Shown here: one piece after another, positions 1 through 6,996 of the stretch | Position numbering within the stretch: position 1 is the stretch's first letter | Layout of the letters: each line of letters opens with the position of its first letter | DNA from: an uncultured Clostridia bacterium | GTDB lineage: Bacteria; Bacillota; Dehalobacteriia; UBA4068; JAAVYR01 | Direction of reading: 5' to 3' | Length of the DNA stretch: 15,663 nucleotides | Assembly: GCA_946562005.1 (NCBI GenBank) | Contig: CAMNVD010000021.1 | Location: forward strand, 1 to 15,663 | Notes under the pieces: model-generated | What the model saw: the letters and a program-made list of their open reading frames with translations, nothing else | Database searches by the model: none | What the model was told of the DNA's origin: nothing | Translations under genes and position numbers: made by a program

Positions 1-63
1 GCAAAACTTTACTATTTACGGAACCTAACTGGGAAAGCTGCCAGAATCAAAGAAATTCGCTAA
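1..63 (+). CDS. rplS: Ribosomal protein bL19, C-terminal end (partial)
   Basis: The window opens in frame 1 with 20 codons followed by TAA. They read AKLYYLRNLTGKAARIKEIR, the highly conserved C-terminal tail of large-subunit ribosomal protein bL19 (the E. coli tail reads KLYYLRERTGKAARIKE). bL19 sits at the interface of the 30S and 50S subunits. The gene begins outside the window, so only the tail can be assessed. A strong terminator starts 8 nt after the stop, so this is the last gene of its transcript. In many bacteria rplS ends the rpsP-rimM-trmD-rplS operon; having efp next is a genome-specific neighbour. Identification rests on the tail only, but the match is distinctive. Confidence 0.9.
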   Translation, partial: AKLYYLRNLTGKAARIKEIR

Positions 64-70
64 AAACACG

Positions 71-98
71 AGAGGCTATGAAAATAGCCTCTTTTTTT
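71..98 (+). terminator. Rho-independent terminator after rplS
   Basis: A perfect 9-bp stem (AGAGGCTAT at 71-79 pairing with ATAGCCTCT at 84-92) closes a GAAA tetraloop and runs directly into seven T residues. It lies 8 nt after the rplS stop. Confidence 0.95.
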
Positions 99-117
99 AT
101 TTTCTGGATAATTTTAG

Positions 118-147
118 TTGTGTATATTTGGTAAAGTGTGGTACAAT
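118..147 (+). promoter_or_regulatory. Probable sigma-A promoter of efp
   Basis: An extended -10 element, TGGTACAAT (TACAAT at 142-147, TG at 139-140), lies 18 nt after a weak -35, TTGTGT (118-123). It sits between the rplS terminator and efp. A start near 154 gives a leader of about 56 nt and excludes any efp start codon upstream of that point, such as the in-frame ATG at 138. The -35 matches the consensus only in TTG, so the extended -10 carries most of the evidence. Confidence 0.55.
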
Positions 148-209
148 ATTCAAGAGTGTATTGTTTCACGGTTTATGAATATGATTTTAAATATATAGGG
201 GGTATTTTT

Positions 210-767
210 GTGATTTCTACCAATGATTTCAAAACTGGCGTTTCTGTGGAAATAGATGGCGACGCCTATATGGTAGTTGATTTCCAACACGTAAAACCAG
301 GGAAAGGTTCTGCTTTCGTTAGAACCAAATTAAAAAATGTGCGGACAGGCAATGTTTTAGAAAAAACATTTAATGCTGGTGAAAAATTGCCTAAAGCCCA
401 TTTGCAAAGAAAAGAAATGCAATATCTCTATAATGACGGCGAAGCTTATATCTTTATGGACTTGGAAAGCTTCGACCAATTGCCTATTACTGAACAACAA
501 ATGGGTGATAAGGTAAAATATTTGAAAGAAAATATGAATGCATTTGTATTGTTCTTCCAAGGCAACATTATCGGGGTAGATATTCCTGGACAAGTTACCT
601 TAGAAGTTGTGGATACAGAACCTAGCATCAAAGGCGGTACTGCTTCTGGTGGTTCTAAACCTGCAACATTGGAAACTGGGGCTATTGTGCGGGTACCATT
701 CTTTGTTAACGTTGGGGATATGATTCGTGTTAACACCGAAACAGGCGAATACATCGAACGTGCATAG
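210..767 (+). CDS. efp: Translation elongation factor P
   Basis: EF-P binds between the P and E sites of stalled ribosomes and promotes peptide bonds at polyproline stretches. The product is 185 residues, the usual length, with the three-domain layout: a KOW-like N-domain, then two OB-fold domains. The tip loop reads HVKPGKGSAF with the modifiable lysine at K32, the position modified in Bacillus EF-P. The C-terminal signatures ETEPSIKG-type and VPFFVNVGD are intact (residues about 144-175). The start is GTG at 210: the protein then opens VISTNDFKTG, like Bacillus EF-P (MISVNDFRTG), and AGGGGGT at 197-203 is correctly spaced. An in-frame ATG at 138 would add 24 unrelated residues and lies inside the predicted promoter. 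It is probably cotranscribed with the next gene, as no terminator separates them. No EF-P modification enzyme is visible here. Confidence 0.97.
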   Translation: MISTNDFKTGVSVEIDGDAYMVVDFQHVKPGKGSAFVRTKLKNVRTGNVLEKTFNAGEKLPKAHLQRKEMQYLYNDGEAYIFMDLESFDQLPITEQQMGDKVKYLKENMNAFVLFFQGNIIGVDIPGQVTLEVVDTEPSIKGGTASGGSKPATLETGAIVRVPFFVNVGDMIRVNTETGEYIERA

Positions 768-828
768 TGGAATAATGAAATAACAAATAACAAAAAAGAA
801 TTTATGGCGAGAAGGGGGTTGTTTTTCA

Positions 829-1338
829 GTGAAAGATTTAAGCGCAAAAGTTGCCTATTTGCAGGGTTTGGCAGAAGGTATGAAGCTTTCTCCTGATAGC
901 AATGAAGGTAAATTGTTTACAGAAATTTTGGCTGTTTTAGAAGAAATGGCAGACGCTATTTTAGATTTGGAAGATGGTCAAGATGAATTGCAGGAATATG
1001 CAGAAGCATTAGACAGTGATTTGGCTGATTTGGAAGAAGATTTCTATGATGATGACTGTGATTGCTGCTGTGACTGTGATTGTGATTGCGATGATGACTG
1101 TGACTGCGATTGCTGCTGCGATGACGACGGTGACGGCTATGTAGATGTAGAATGTCCAAAATGTCATGAAATCGTTTGCTTTAGCGAAGATATTTTAGAT
1201 GATGATGACATTATTGAAGTCGTTTGTCCAAATTGTGAAGCAGTTGTCTTTGTTAATGACGGCAGCTATGATATTGACTTCGTTGATGATGAATGCGAAT
1301 GTGGTTGCGGCTGTGAAGATGACGAAGAAGATAAATAA
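829..1338 (+). CDS. CD1247-like Cys/Asp-rich zinc-ribbon protein
   Basis: A 169-residue acidic protein of unknown function. Residues 1-72 form a predicted helical domain resembling the CD1247 N-terminal domain found beside efp and spoIIIAA in clostridia and Negativicutes; some databases mislabel it an AraC regulator. Residues 74-100 are almost only Asp and Cys, with 12 cysteines. A zinc-ribbon follows with CPKC (C109, C112) and CPNC (C133, C136), and the tail has C156, C158, C160 and C162. In total 21 of 169 residues are Cys. There is no signal peptide or membrane segment, so it should be cytoplasmic and metal binding. The GTG start at 829 has GAAGGGGGT at 811-819. It lies 61 nt after efp and ends at a strong terminator. 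Family assignment comes from the N-terminal pattern and the neighbourhood; the function is unknown. Confidence 0.8.
   Translation: MKDLSAKVAYLQGLAEGMKLSPDSNEGKLFTEILAVLEEMADAILDLEDGQDELQEYAEALDSDLADLEEDFYDDDCDCCCDCDCDCDDDCDCDCCCDDDGDGYVDVECPKCHEIVCFSEDILDDDDIIEVVCPNCEAVVFVNDGSYDIDFVDDECECGCGCEDDEEDK
1048..1128 (+). repeat. Low-complexity Asp/Cys codon repeat
   Basis: Inside the CD1247-like gene the DNA is built from GAT/GAC and TGT/TGC codons. The block opening GATGATGACTGTGAT near 1048 recurs in modified form near 1090 (GATGATGACTGTGAC), followed each time by runs of TGC. This looks like an old, diverged internal duplication and should be prone to length change. Confidence 0.75.
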
Positions 1339-1357
1339 TTAAAAATACTGTTTTTTT

Positions 1358-1390
1358 AAGCAGACGTCTGAAAAGACGTCTGCTTTTTTA
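1358..1390 (+). terminator. Rho-independent terminator after the CD1247-like gene
   Basis: A perfect 12-bp stem (AAGCAGACGTCT at 1358-1369 with AGACGTCTGCTT at 1374-1385) closes a GAAA loop and continues into a T run (1384-1389). It separates the efp transcript from the sporulation operon. Confidence 0.95.
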
Positions 1391-1423
1391 TTTTAAAGTA
1401 TGATTCTTGTCTTTTATTTTTGG

Positions 1424-1452
1424 TTCTATTTTGGGACAAAGTTCCATAGATA
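1424..1452 (+). promoter_or_regulatory. Candidate sigma-E promoter of the spoIIIA operon
   Basis: TTCTATT (1424-1430) and CATAGATA (1445-1452) are 14 nt apart. They resemble the mother-cell sigma-E consensus (-35 ending ATATT/TATT, -10 CATACANT). In Bacillus subtilis spoIIIA is transcribed from a sigma-E promoter. The position fits: downstream of the terminator, with a predicted start near 1459 just before the ribosome site of spoIIIAA. The -10 deviates at two positions, so this is a candidate only. Confidence 0.45.
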
Positions 1453-1474
1453 TAAAAAAGAAAAGGGGGACAAC

Positions 1475-2530
1475 ATGATGACGGACGACTTGGTTAGGAA
1501 AATGCAGCAAAATACTGTTTTTGATGACAGAACCTATATAGAGATTGCAGGCGCAGAATCGGAAATCCTGAAAACAAAAAAAACCGTTGCTAGTTATCTG
1601 AGTGAATCGTTACGTCCCGTCATGGAGAATCTTTCTTTGGGGTGTTGGCGGCAGTTGCAGGAAATCCGTTTGCGGGTCGGACAGCCGCTAGCATTGATAA
1701 TCGGGGGGAAGTCTTTCTTCCTCCAGGCGGGACAACTGATAATGAATTGGCAGGAGAGCAACTTTTATGTTACCCAGAAAATGCTTAACGATACGGTGTT
1801 GTTAGTGAGTCATCATTCTTTTTATGCTTTGGAGCAGGAGCTACAGCATGGGTTTATTACCATTCCCGGCGGTCATCGGGTGGGCATTGCCGGGAAAGGT
1901 GTGCTAAAAGATGGTGACCTGCAAACGATAAAAGATGTATCTAGTTTAAATATACGTATTGCAAAAAGTATACCCGGAATCAGCAATCCAATCCTGCCAT
2001 ATCTGATAGAAAACGGGCAGGTCAAAAACACGCTAGTGATTGGGCCTCCAGGATGCGGTAAGACGACCCTTCTTCGTGATATTGCAAAAAATCTTAGTCA
2101 GGGCTATGGTGGACGGTATTTTCAAGTGGGGATTGTTGATGAACGTTCTGAAATTGGTTGTTGTTTTTTGGGGGTGCCGCAGTTGGAAGTAGGACCTTGT
2201 ACTGATATTTTAGATGGGGTGCCGAAAGCCATTGGCATGGAGTTATTCTTACGGGTGATGGGCCATGATGTGGTTATCACCGATGAAATCAGCGGAAAGG
2301 CTGATTGTGAAGCTGTTGGCGATTTATGTGGTTGTGGTGTAGCTGTCGTTGCCTCTGCCCACGGTAGCAGCCTTCAGGATGTGTTAAAGCGGAAGCCATT
2401 GGGACCATTTCTGACTGCGAAGCCTTTTGACCGTTATCTGATTCTCTCAAAAAGAAATGGCGTCGGTGCAATAGAAGCCATCTATGACGGGAAATTTCGA
2501 GTGATAAAGGAGTTGACGAGATGTGGGTAA
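1475..2530 (+). CDS. spoIIIAA: Stage III sporulation protein AA, secretion-type ATPase
   Basis: SpoIIIAA is a cytoplasmic AAA+/secretion-type ATPase on the mother-cell side of the SpoIIIA-SpoIIQ channel. This 351-residue protein has a Walker A, GPPGCGKTT, at residues 190-198 and a Walker B, DVVITDE, at 265-271. The conserved N-domain segment around LQEIRLRVGQPLAL (about 65-78) is also present. The start is ATG at 1475 (or 1478): AAGGGGGA at 1463-1470 precedes it, and an in-frame ATG at 1400 would lie upstream of the candidate sigma-E promoter. From 1475 it is about 40 residues longer than the 307-residue Bacillus protein; the extra length is N-terminal and unconserved-looking. The last 10 nt overlap spoIIIAB, implying coupled translation. 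Confidence 0.96.
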   Translation: MMTDDLVRKMQQNTVFDDRTYIEIAGAESEILKTKKTVASYLSESLRPVMENLSLGCWRQLQEIRLRVGQPLALIIGGKSFFLQAGQLIMNWQESNFYVTQKMLNDTVLLVSHHSFYALEQELQHGFITIPGGHRVGIAGKGVLKDGDLQTIKDVSSLNIRIAKSIPGISNPILPYLIENGQVKNTLVIGPPGCGKTTLLRDIAKNLSQGYGGRYFQVGIVDERSEIGCCFLGVPQLEVGPCTDILDGVPKAIGMELFLRVMGHDVVITDEISGKADCEAVGDLCGCGVAVVASAHGSSLQDVLKRKPLGPFLTAKPFDRYLILSKRNGVGAIEAIYDGKFRVIKELTRCG

Positions 2531-3039
2531 AATGGCTGGGCGGATTGTTTATCATAGGTGCTTGTGTGGTGCTGGGCCGGAGACAGGCAAATATTCTCCG
2601 CAAGCGGGAAATGCAGCTACAAGGTTTTTTGCAGCTTTGTCATCGCATAGAGACAGAAATCAGTTATGGACAAACACCATTACCTCAAATTTTCCAGGGG
2701 TGTCAGACTTTGCCCTTTCCTATTGCAGCCATCGCAAAGGAGACCGCTAGTGGGTTGGCAGCGCAAACGGGGAATACGTTATGGGTTATCTGGAATGATA
2801 CGTTAGCAGACTTTGCGCCTTTCCTATGTTTAAATAAAGCGGATATGGAAGTGGTGCAGGCTATCGGTAATGAATTGGGATTGAGTTATAGCAGGGAGCA
2901 AATGAAAAAATTACAGTTGCTCACAGTGCGATTGCAAGAACAGGAACGACTGGCCCATGAGGAACGGGTAAAAATGGAACGGGTGTGGCAGGTGTTAGGC
3001 TGGTGCAGCGGCAGTATGTTGGTGTTGTTATTCATGTGA
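2521..3039 (+). CDS. spoIIIAB: Stage III sporulation protein AB
   Basis: 172 residues, matching the usual length (171 in B. subtilis). It has the family layout: an N-terminal membrane segment (about residues 4-20), a soluble helical domain similar in fold to type II secretion GspF domains, and a C-terminal membrane segment (about 155-172). The conserved stretch LRKREMQLQGFLQL (about 26-39) resembles the RP.QIR.LQ.ALQ.L pattern of the family. It is expected in the mother-cell membrane facing the forespore, probably working with SpoIIIAA. The ATG at 2521 lies inside the end of spoIIIAA, with AAAGGAG at 2506-2512. Confidence 0.94.
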   Translation: MWVKWLGGLFIIGACVVLGRRQANILRKREMQLQGFLQLCHRIETEISYGQTPLPQIFQGCQTLPFPIAAIAKETASGLAAQTGNTLWVIWNDTLADFAPFLCLNKADMEVVQAIGNELGLSYSREQMKKLQLLTVRLQEQERLAHEERVKMERVWQVLGWCSGSMLVLLFM

Positions 3040-3057
3040 GCAAAGGAGTGAGGAACG

Positions 3058-3258
3058 ATGATAGATGGAGAAATTATTTTCTTTTTGACCGGGCTTGCCA
3101 TTGCAGTGACAATTCTACATACATTCTTAAAGCAGGCGGGACGGGACGAGTACGCTTATCTTACCTTAATTGTGGGGTTGACCATTGCCCTTCTAAAGGT
3201 GATTCCTGTTGTACAACAGTTGTTTACTCAAGTGCAATCAGTATTTAAGTTGTACTAG
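3058..3258 (+). CDS. spoIIIAC: Stage III sporulation protein AC
   Basis: A 66-residue membrane protein with two hydrophobic segments (about residues 5-24 and 33-60) and the conserved FLKQAGRDEYAYL stretch between them. Length and sequence fit SpoIIIAC, a small membrane component of the feeding-tube channel. AAAGGAG at 3042-3048 precedes the ATG by 9 nt. It is followed after 22 nt by its paralog-like neighbour spoIIIAD. Confidence 0.94.
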   Translation: MIDGEIIFFLTGLAIAVTILHTFLKQAGRDEYAYLTLIVGLTIALLKVIPVVQQLFTQVQSVFKLY

Positions 3259-3280
3259 CTGAGATGGCGGTGGGTGAACG

Positions 3281-3673
3281 ATGGAACAAATAATGGAAAT
3301 TATTATCCTAGCGCTTACCTGCGCTGTGGCTGGTGTCTTTATCAATGAAAGTAAATTGCCGGTCTTGGGCGTAATGGTGGTGCTGGCGGGTGGAGCTATT
3401 ATTTTCTTAAAAGTCTTGCCGCAACTGGCAGAGGTGATACGCATCTTTACTCAGCTAGCGGACTATGCGGCGCTTAATCAAAGCTATCTTTTCACTGTAT
3501 TCAAGGTGTTGGGTATTGCCTATGTCAGTGAATTTGCTGCTCAAATATGCAGGGACGCCGGACAGGGAGCGCTGGGAACAAAAATAGAAATGGCTGCAAA
3601 AATCAGCGTTATGGTGTTAGCTGTGCCGATTATGATGTCGGTATTAGAGTCCATCATCCAAATATTAAACTAA
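3281..3673 (+). CDS. spoIIIAD: Stage III sporulation protein AD
   Basis: 130 residues (133 in B. subtilis), with several membrane segments (about residues 4-24, 29-47, 73-90 and 105-126). The C-terminal part carries the family pattern YVSEFAAQICRDAGQGALGTKIEMAAK (given here only as the landmark around residues 80-106). It is a membrane component of the SpoIIIA complex. The ribosome site is weaker than those of its neighbours (only GGTGGG at about 3269-3274), which could lower its yield relative to AC and AE. Confidence 0.94.
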   Translation: MEQIMEIIILALTCAVAGVFINESKLPVLGVMVVLAGGAIIFLKVLPQLAEVIRIFTQLADYAALNQSYLFTVFKVLGIAYVSEFAAQICRDAGQGALGTKIEMAAKISVMVLAVPIMMSVLESIIQILN

Positions 3674-3692
3674 GAAAAAGGAGGAAATCCCT

Positions 3693-4898
3693 ATGGTAAT
3701 CAGGATAGCGGCGTCAACCGGAAGAACCATTGTTGGGGGAAAGCATAAATGGTCTGGTTACTTCCTCTTTTTGGTTGCTGTAGGGATTGCCTTATTTTGT
3801 TGTTCTGGTCTCTGTTATGGGGAGACAATAGATGATGTTATTGATTTAAGCGGATTGGAAGAATTCTTGGGGGGAATGGACCATGCCTTTGATGGAGAAT
3901 TGGAAGAATTTCATTTGGATAATCTTTGGCAGCAAGTGAAAACTGGTGATTTTCATCTAGATATAAAGGATATAGGCAGACAGTTGTTGGCCATTGTATT
4001 CCAAGAAGTGCATAAAAATAAAAAACTCTTTACTCAGCTCATTGTGGTGGCTATAGCTGCGTTATTTTTGCAGATGCTCTCTTCTAATTTCTTACAGGGC
4101 GGGGTAGCGGTATTAACACATGGTATTGTTTATCTGGCCTTAATTGCTATCACGCTGGCTTCGTTCCGCTCTGCTAGCGATACGGCGTTAGCTGCTGTAA
4201 CCGGTATGACGGATTTGTTTTATGCGCTGATGCCGCTCTTAATGACGATTCTTGCCGGCATTGGAGGGGTGACGACAGTATCTATTGTTCATCCTTTGGT
4301 ATTAGCTGGTCTTTCTATGGCTATGCTAATTATTCGCCGGTTTATTTTTCCATTGATTTATTTTGCAACGGTATTGAAAATCGTTAGTTTTATCTCTCCT
4401 CGGTTTAATCTGGAAAAACTGTCTGCTTTAGGGAAAGATATTGCTCTGGGTTTACTAGGGATTACGATGTCGGTTTTTATCGGTCTTTTAGGTATTGCCG
4501 GGGTAGGGGCTTCCAGCATTGACGGCTTGACGATGAAAGCTGCCAAAATGGCGACAGGCACCTTTATTCCTGTCATTGGTCGTTCTTTGGCAGACGCATT
4601 AGATGGTATCTTGGGTACCTCGCTGCTCTTAAAAAACGGTATTGGATTTATTGGTGTGATTGCTATTTTTCTTCTGTGTGCGCTTCCTGCTATCAAAGTG
4701 TTGGTTATGGCCATGGTTTATCGGCTTATCGGCGCTTTGTTGCAGCCTTTAGGTGATGAGAAATTGGCAGCAGCGGTGAGCGGCATCGGTAATTCTTTAT
4801 TATTGGTATTTGCGGTGCTTGTAGCCACTGGTATCTTATTTTTCTTTACGATATCCCTTTTAGTCGCTATGGGGAATATTACCATGATGATGCGGTAA
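3693..4898 (+). CDS. spoIIIAE: Stage III sporulation protein AE
   Basis: A 401-residue polytopic membrane protein (399 in B. subtilis). An N-terminal hydrophobic segment (about residues 22-42, ending CYGE) looks like a signal peptide. An acidic soluble stretch (about 45-100) follows, then some seven hydrophobic segments from about 108 to the C-terminus. The GIGNSLLLVFAVLVATGILFF-like end is typical. It is thought to form part of the export-type pore in the mother-cell membrane. AAAGGAGG at 3677-3684 gives a strong start at ATG 3693. A 65-nt gap follows, holding only a short AT-rich inverted repeat (CTATA at 4925-4929 with TATAG at 4940-4944); this is the largest gap within the operon. Confidence 0.95.
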   Translation: MVIRIAASTGRTIVGGKHKWSGYFLFLVAVGIALFCCSGLCYGETIDDVIDLSGLEEFLGGMDHAFDGELEEFHLDNLWQQVKTGDFHLDIKDIGRQLLAIVFQEVHKNKKLFTQLIVVAIAALFLQMLSSNFLQGGVAVLTHGIVYLALIAITLASFRSASDTALAAVTGMTDLFYALMPLLMTILAGIGGVTTVSIVHPLVLAGLSMAMLIIRRFIFPLIYFATVLKIVSFISPRFNLEKLSALGKDIALGLLGITMSVFIGLLGIAGVGASSIDGLTMKAAKMATGTFIPVIGRSLADALDGILGTSLLLKNGIGFIGVIAIFLLCALPAIKVLVMAMVYRLIGALLQPLGDEKLAAAVSGIGNSLLLVFAVLVATGILFFFTISLLVAMGNITMMMR

Positions 4899-4963
4899 AA
4901 CAATACCGGATAAATAAATAGGAAACTATACTTTATGAAATATAGAGAAAAGAGGGAGGTTCC

Positions 4964-5542
4964 TTGGAGTATATCATTGGTTTGATGCGACAGGTTTCTG
5001 TTGTTGCGGTGCTGGCAGCATTTTTGGAGTTGCTATTGCCTCACGGGGAAATGCAGAAATTTATTCGCTTTTTTATGGGATTATTGATTTTAGTCGCATT
5101 CCTAAATCCATTTATCAAAGGGCAGCTTTTAACGGAAGAAATGGTGGCGGCTGAAATGGCGGATGTGATAGAACCGGAAAACATTCAGATGTCTACAGAA
5201 GAGATTTTAGCAGCGGGGGAAAAAATGGATGCGTCTCTCTCAGCAGTGGCAGAGACACAGTTGAAGGAAGAGATTTCCCTGCAAATCCTAGCCTTAGTCA
5301 AACTGGTATCCGGTGTGGAACAAGCGTCGGTGGATGTTTTCTTTGTCAATGATGGCGTTCGTCATAATGGTATGAGCAATGGGGATATTGCAACAGTACG
5401 ATTAACGGTCATTGTGGGCAAGGGAACAGATGCAGCACAAGCAGAAACGGACATTTATCAGTTGTTAGAGGCATTTTATCATTTGCCTCAAGAAAAAATA
5501 GAATGCATTATCAGGGAGGCGACAGTAAATGACAGTAACTGA
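4964..5542 (+). CDS. spoIIIAF: Stage III sporulation protein AF
   Basis: 192 residues (206 in B. subtilis): two N-terminal membrane segments (about 7-25 and 33-51) and a soluble C-terminal ring-building-type domain (about 85-190). The chosen start is TTG at 4964, preceded by AGGGAGG. It restores the EYIIGLMRQV opening, which lines up with the short amphipathic start seen in other SpoIIIAF proteins. The next in-frame ATG, 4985, would cut into the first membrane segment. It overlaps spoIIIAG by 14 nt, implying coupling. The protein is expected to form or cap a ring in the space between the mother-cell and forespore membranes. Confidence 0.92.
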   Translation: MEYIIGLMRQVSVVAVLAAFLELLLPHGEMQKFIRFFMGLLILVAFLNPFIKGQLLTEEMVAAEMADVIEPENIQMSTEEILAAGEKMDASLSAVAETQLKEEISLQILALVKLVSGVEQASVDVFFVNDGVRHNGMSNGDIATVRLTVIVGKGTDAAQAETDIYQLLEAFYHLPQEKIECIIREATVNDSN

Positions 5543-6230
5543 TTATGAAAAAGAAGAGAAACAACAGGCATATCCTAGCGAAACAAAACATAAAGTAGAA
5601 AAGAATGTGTCTTGGCTGACTGGGTGTAAAGAAAAATGGACCAATAAATGGCAGCTCTCAAAAGCTAAAACGGGTGGGGGGAAACCTTGGCTAAAGCCGG
5701 GGATTTTATTGGTAGTCGGGATTTTCCTCATGAGCCTATCCGGTGTTTTGGCAGATGGTCTGACAGGAAACGGGCAACATCGTCAAGAGGGAACCCCGGA
5801 ACTATCCAGCCGTCAGGAAATGCCTTCTTATATGCAAATAGAGGCGCAGTTAGAAGCGAAGCTGGAGCGTACCATTGGTCAGGTGGCTGGTGTGGACCAT
5901 GTGTTGGTTAGTGTTACCTTGGATAGCAGTATGGCCAAAGACTATGCCATGGATGTGGCCACAGTAAGTAAAACTCAACAAGAACAGGATGCTGGTGGTA
6001 CTCAAAGAACCATTGCGGAGCTGACAGATAATCAACAATTAGTCTTGGAAAAAGGAGGTGCGACACCTATCGTTATCAAAGAGTCCATGCCGCAGGTGCG
6101 GGGTGTGGCTGTGGTAGCTACTGGTGTGGAGGATGCGGCTACCAGAGAAGAAGTATTTCATATTGTCCAGGGACTATTAGATGTGCCTGCTCATAAAATC
6201 ATTATCACTAATGGAAAGGGAAAGGAGTAA
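5529..6230 (+). CDS. spoIIIAG: Stage III sporulation protein AG, channel ring
   Basis: 233 residues (229 in B. subtilis). A basic cytoplasmic N-terminus, a membrane segment at about 57-76, a short linker, and then a ring-building domain similar to those of type III secretion rings (about 100-225). Known SpoIIIAG forms a large oligomeric ring in the intermembrane space. The start ATG 5529 is within the end of spoIIIAF and has AGGGAGG at 5513-5519. The insertion between the ring-building halves (about 133-180, with TQQEQDAGGTQRT) corresponds to the beta-insertion region in known SpoIIIAG, though no fold can be seen directly. Confidence 0.95.
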   Translation: MTVTDYEKEEKQQAYPSETKHKVEKNVSWLTGCKEKWTNKWQLSKAKTGGGKPWLKPGILLVVGIFLMSLSGVLADGLTGNGQHRQEGTPELSSRQEMPSYMQIEAQLEAKLERTIGQVAGVDHVLVSVTLDSSMAKDYAMDVATVSKTQQEQDAGGTQRTIAELTDNQQLVLEKGGATPIVIKESMPQVRGVAVVATGVEDAATREEVFHIVQGLLDVPAHKIIITNGKGKE

Positions 6231-6234
6231 ACAT

Positions 6235-6804
6235 ATGAAAAGGTTAAATGTAAAAGGTTGTCTTGCTAGAAAAAAGTTGTGGGGGATTTTAGCTGTTGTT
6301 TGCTGTGTCGTGTTATGCTTTGCCTTTTTTGGCAATAAAGATGATGGGGATTTAACCAATCCGCCGTCTGATTCTCAGGGGAACGTTACGCCTAGTCAAC
6401 CTGATAGTACTGGTAATAGCAACTGGCAGCCAAGCAAAGAAGATATTGATAGCAAAGGATATTATGCCGCTTATCGTTTGGAGCGGGAAAAGGTGCGGGC
6501 AAATCAAATCGAACTGCTAAACGGTATCGTGAATAACGCAAACAGCACTGCCGAAGAAAAGAAAAATGCTCAAAATAAAATCATGGTCATTACGGATAAC
6601 ATGGGGCAGGAACTGCAAATAGAACAACTCTTGCAAGCAAAAGGATTTAATGAAGCAGCTGTATTTATCCAGGATGAAAAAATCTGCATTGTGCTAGAGG
6701 ATAATATGCTTTCTACCGACGCTGCCGCCCAAGTAGTAGATATTGTAAAAAGTATCACCGGCAAGGGAATGGAAAGCGTGGTTATCGTGCCGAAAAATGC
6801 TTAA
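6235..6804 (+). CDS. spoIIIAH: Stage III sporulation protein AH, SpoIIQ partner
   Basis: 189 residues (218 in B. subtilis). It has a short cytoplasmic end, a membrane segment at about 15-33, a Pro/Ser/Asn-rich linker (about 36-68) and a YscJ/FliF-like ring domain (about 78-187). SpoIIIAH binds the forespore protein SpoIIQ to bridge the two membranes. The conserved YRLEREKVRANQIELL helix (residues 80-95) and the NKIMVITDNMGQE segment (114-126) are intact. The ATG at 6235 has AAAGGAG at 6221-6227; an in-frame ATG at 6181 lies inside spoIIIAG and lacks a ribosome site. spoIIQ itself is not in the window. Confidence 0.94.
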   Translation: MKRLNVKGCLARKKLWGILAVVCCVVLCFAFFGNKDDGDLTNPPSDSQGNVTPSQPDSTGNSNWQPSKEDIDSKGYYAAYRLEREKVRANQIELLNGIVNNANSTAEEKKNAQNKIMVITDNMGQELQIEQLLQAKGFNEAAVFIQDEKICIVLEDNMLSTDAAAQVVDIVKSITGKGMESVVIVPKNA

Positions 6805-6870
6805 GCTAGCAGGAAAAATAGATTTTGTGTAAAATATACTATATAAGTAAGAAGAAAACAACTTCTTAGC

Positions 6871-6887
6871 TTTATGATTATCATAAA
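6871..6887. promoter_or_regulatory. Perfect 17-bp palindrome, candidate repressor operator
   Basis: TTTATGAT-T-ATCATAAA is an exact 8-1-8 inverted repeat covering the -35 and part of the spacer of the asp23 promoter. Its 7-1-7 core, TTATGAT-T-ATCATAA, differs from the PerR box of Bacillus (TTATAATNATTATAA) at one position per half. It also resembles Fur-family boxes in general. Placement over a promoter suggests a repressor site; the protein that binds is not known. Confidence 0.6.
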
Positions 6888-6899
6888 TTGTGATATAAT
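6871..6899 (+). promoter_or_regulatory. Promoter of the asp23-amaP module
   Basis: TGATATAAT, an extended -10 (TATAAT 6894-6899, TG 6891-6892), lies 17 nt after a weak -35, TTTATG (6871-6876). The -10 is perfect, so this should be a vegetative promoter that separates asp23 from the sporulation operon. It leaves a leader of about 90 nt. The rest of the 192-nt gap (6805-6996) holds only a weak 7-bp hairpin (TAAGAAG 6848-6854 with CTTCTTA 6862-6868, no T run) and no convincing gene. Confidence 0.75.
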
Positions 6900-6996
6900 A
6901 AAAAAGATTAAAAAATGATAATACAATGTGGTGAGGATTCATACCGTTGTGTGAAATGTCTAAAAGACAAGAGGAAATAAAAAGGAGGCTAATCCT

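Noticed and set aside
138..209. Upstream extension of efp from ATG 138.
   Set aside because: It has no ribosome site, lies over the predicted promoter, and adds residues absent from EF-P proteins; GTG 210 matches family starts.
956..1159. A His/Asn/Ser-rich reading frame on the minus strand over the Asp/Cys run.
   Set aside because: It is the mirror image of the Asp/Cys codons and has no ribosome site or family resemblance.
4912..4963. A possible internal promoter or regulator in the spoIIIAE-spoIIIAF gap.
   Set aside because: Only a 5-bp AT-rich inverted repeat and no good -10/-35 pair can be seen.
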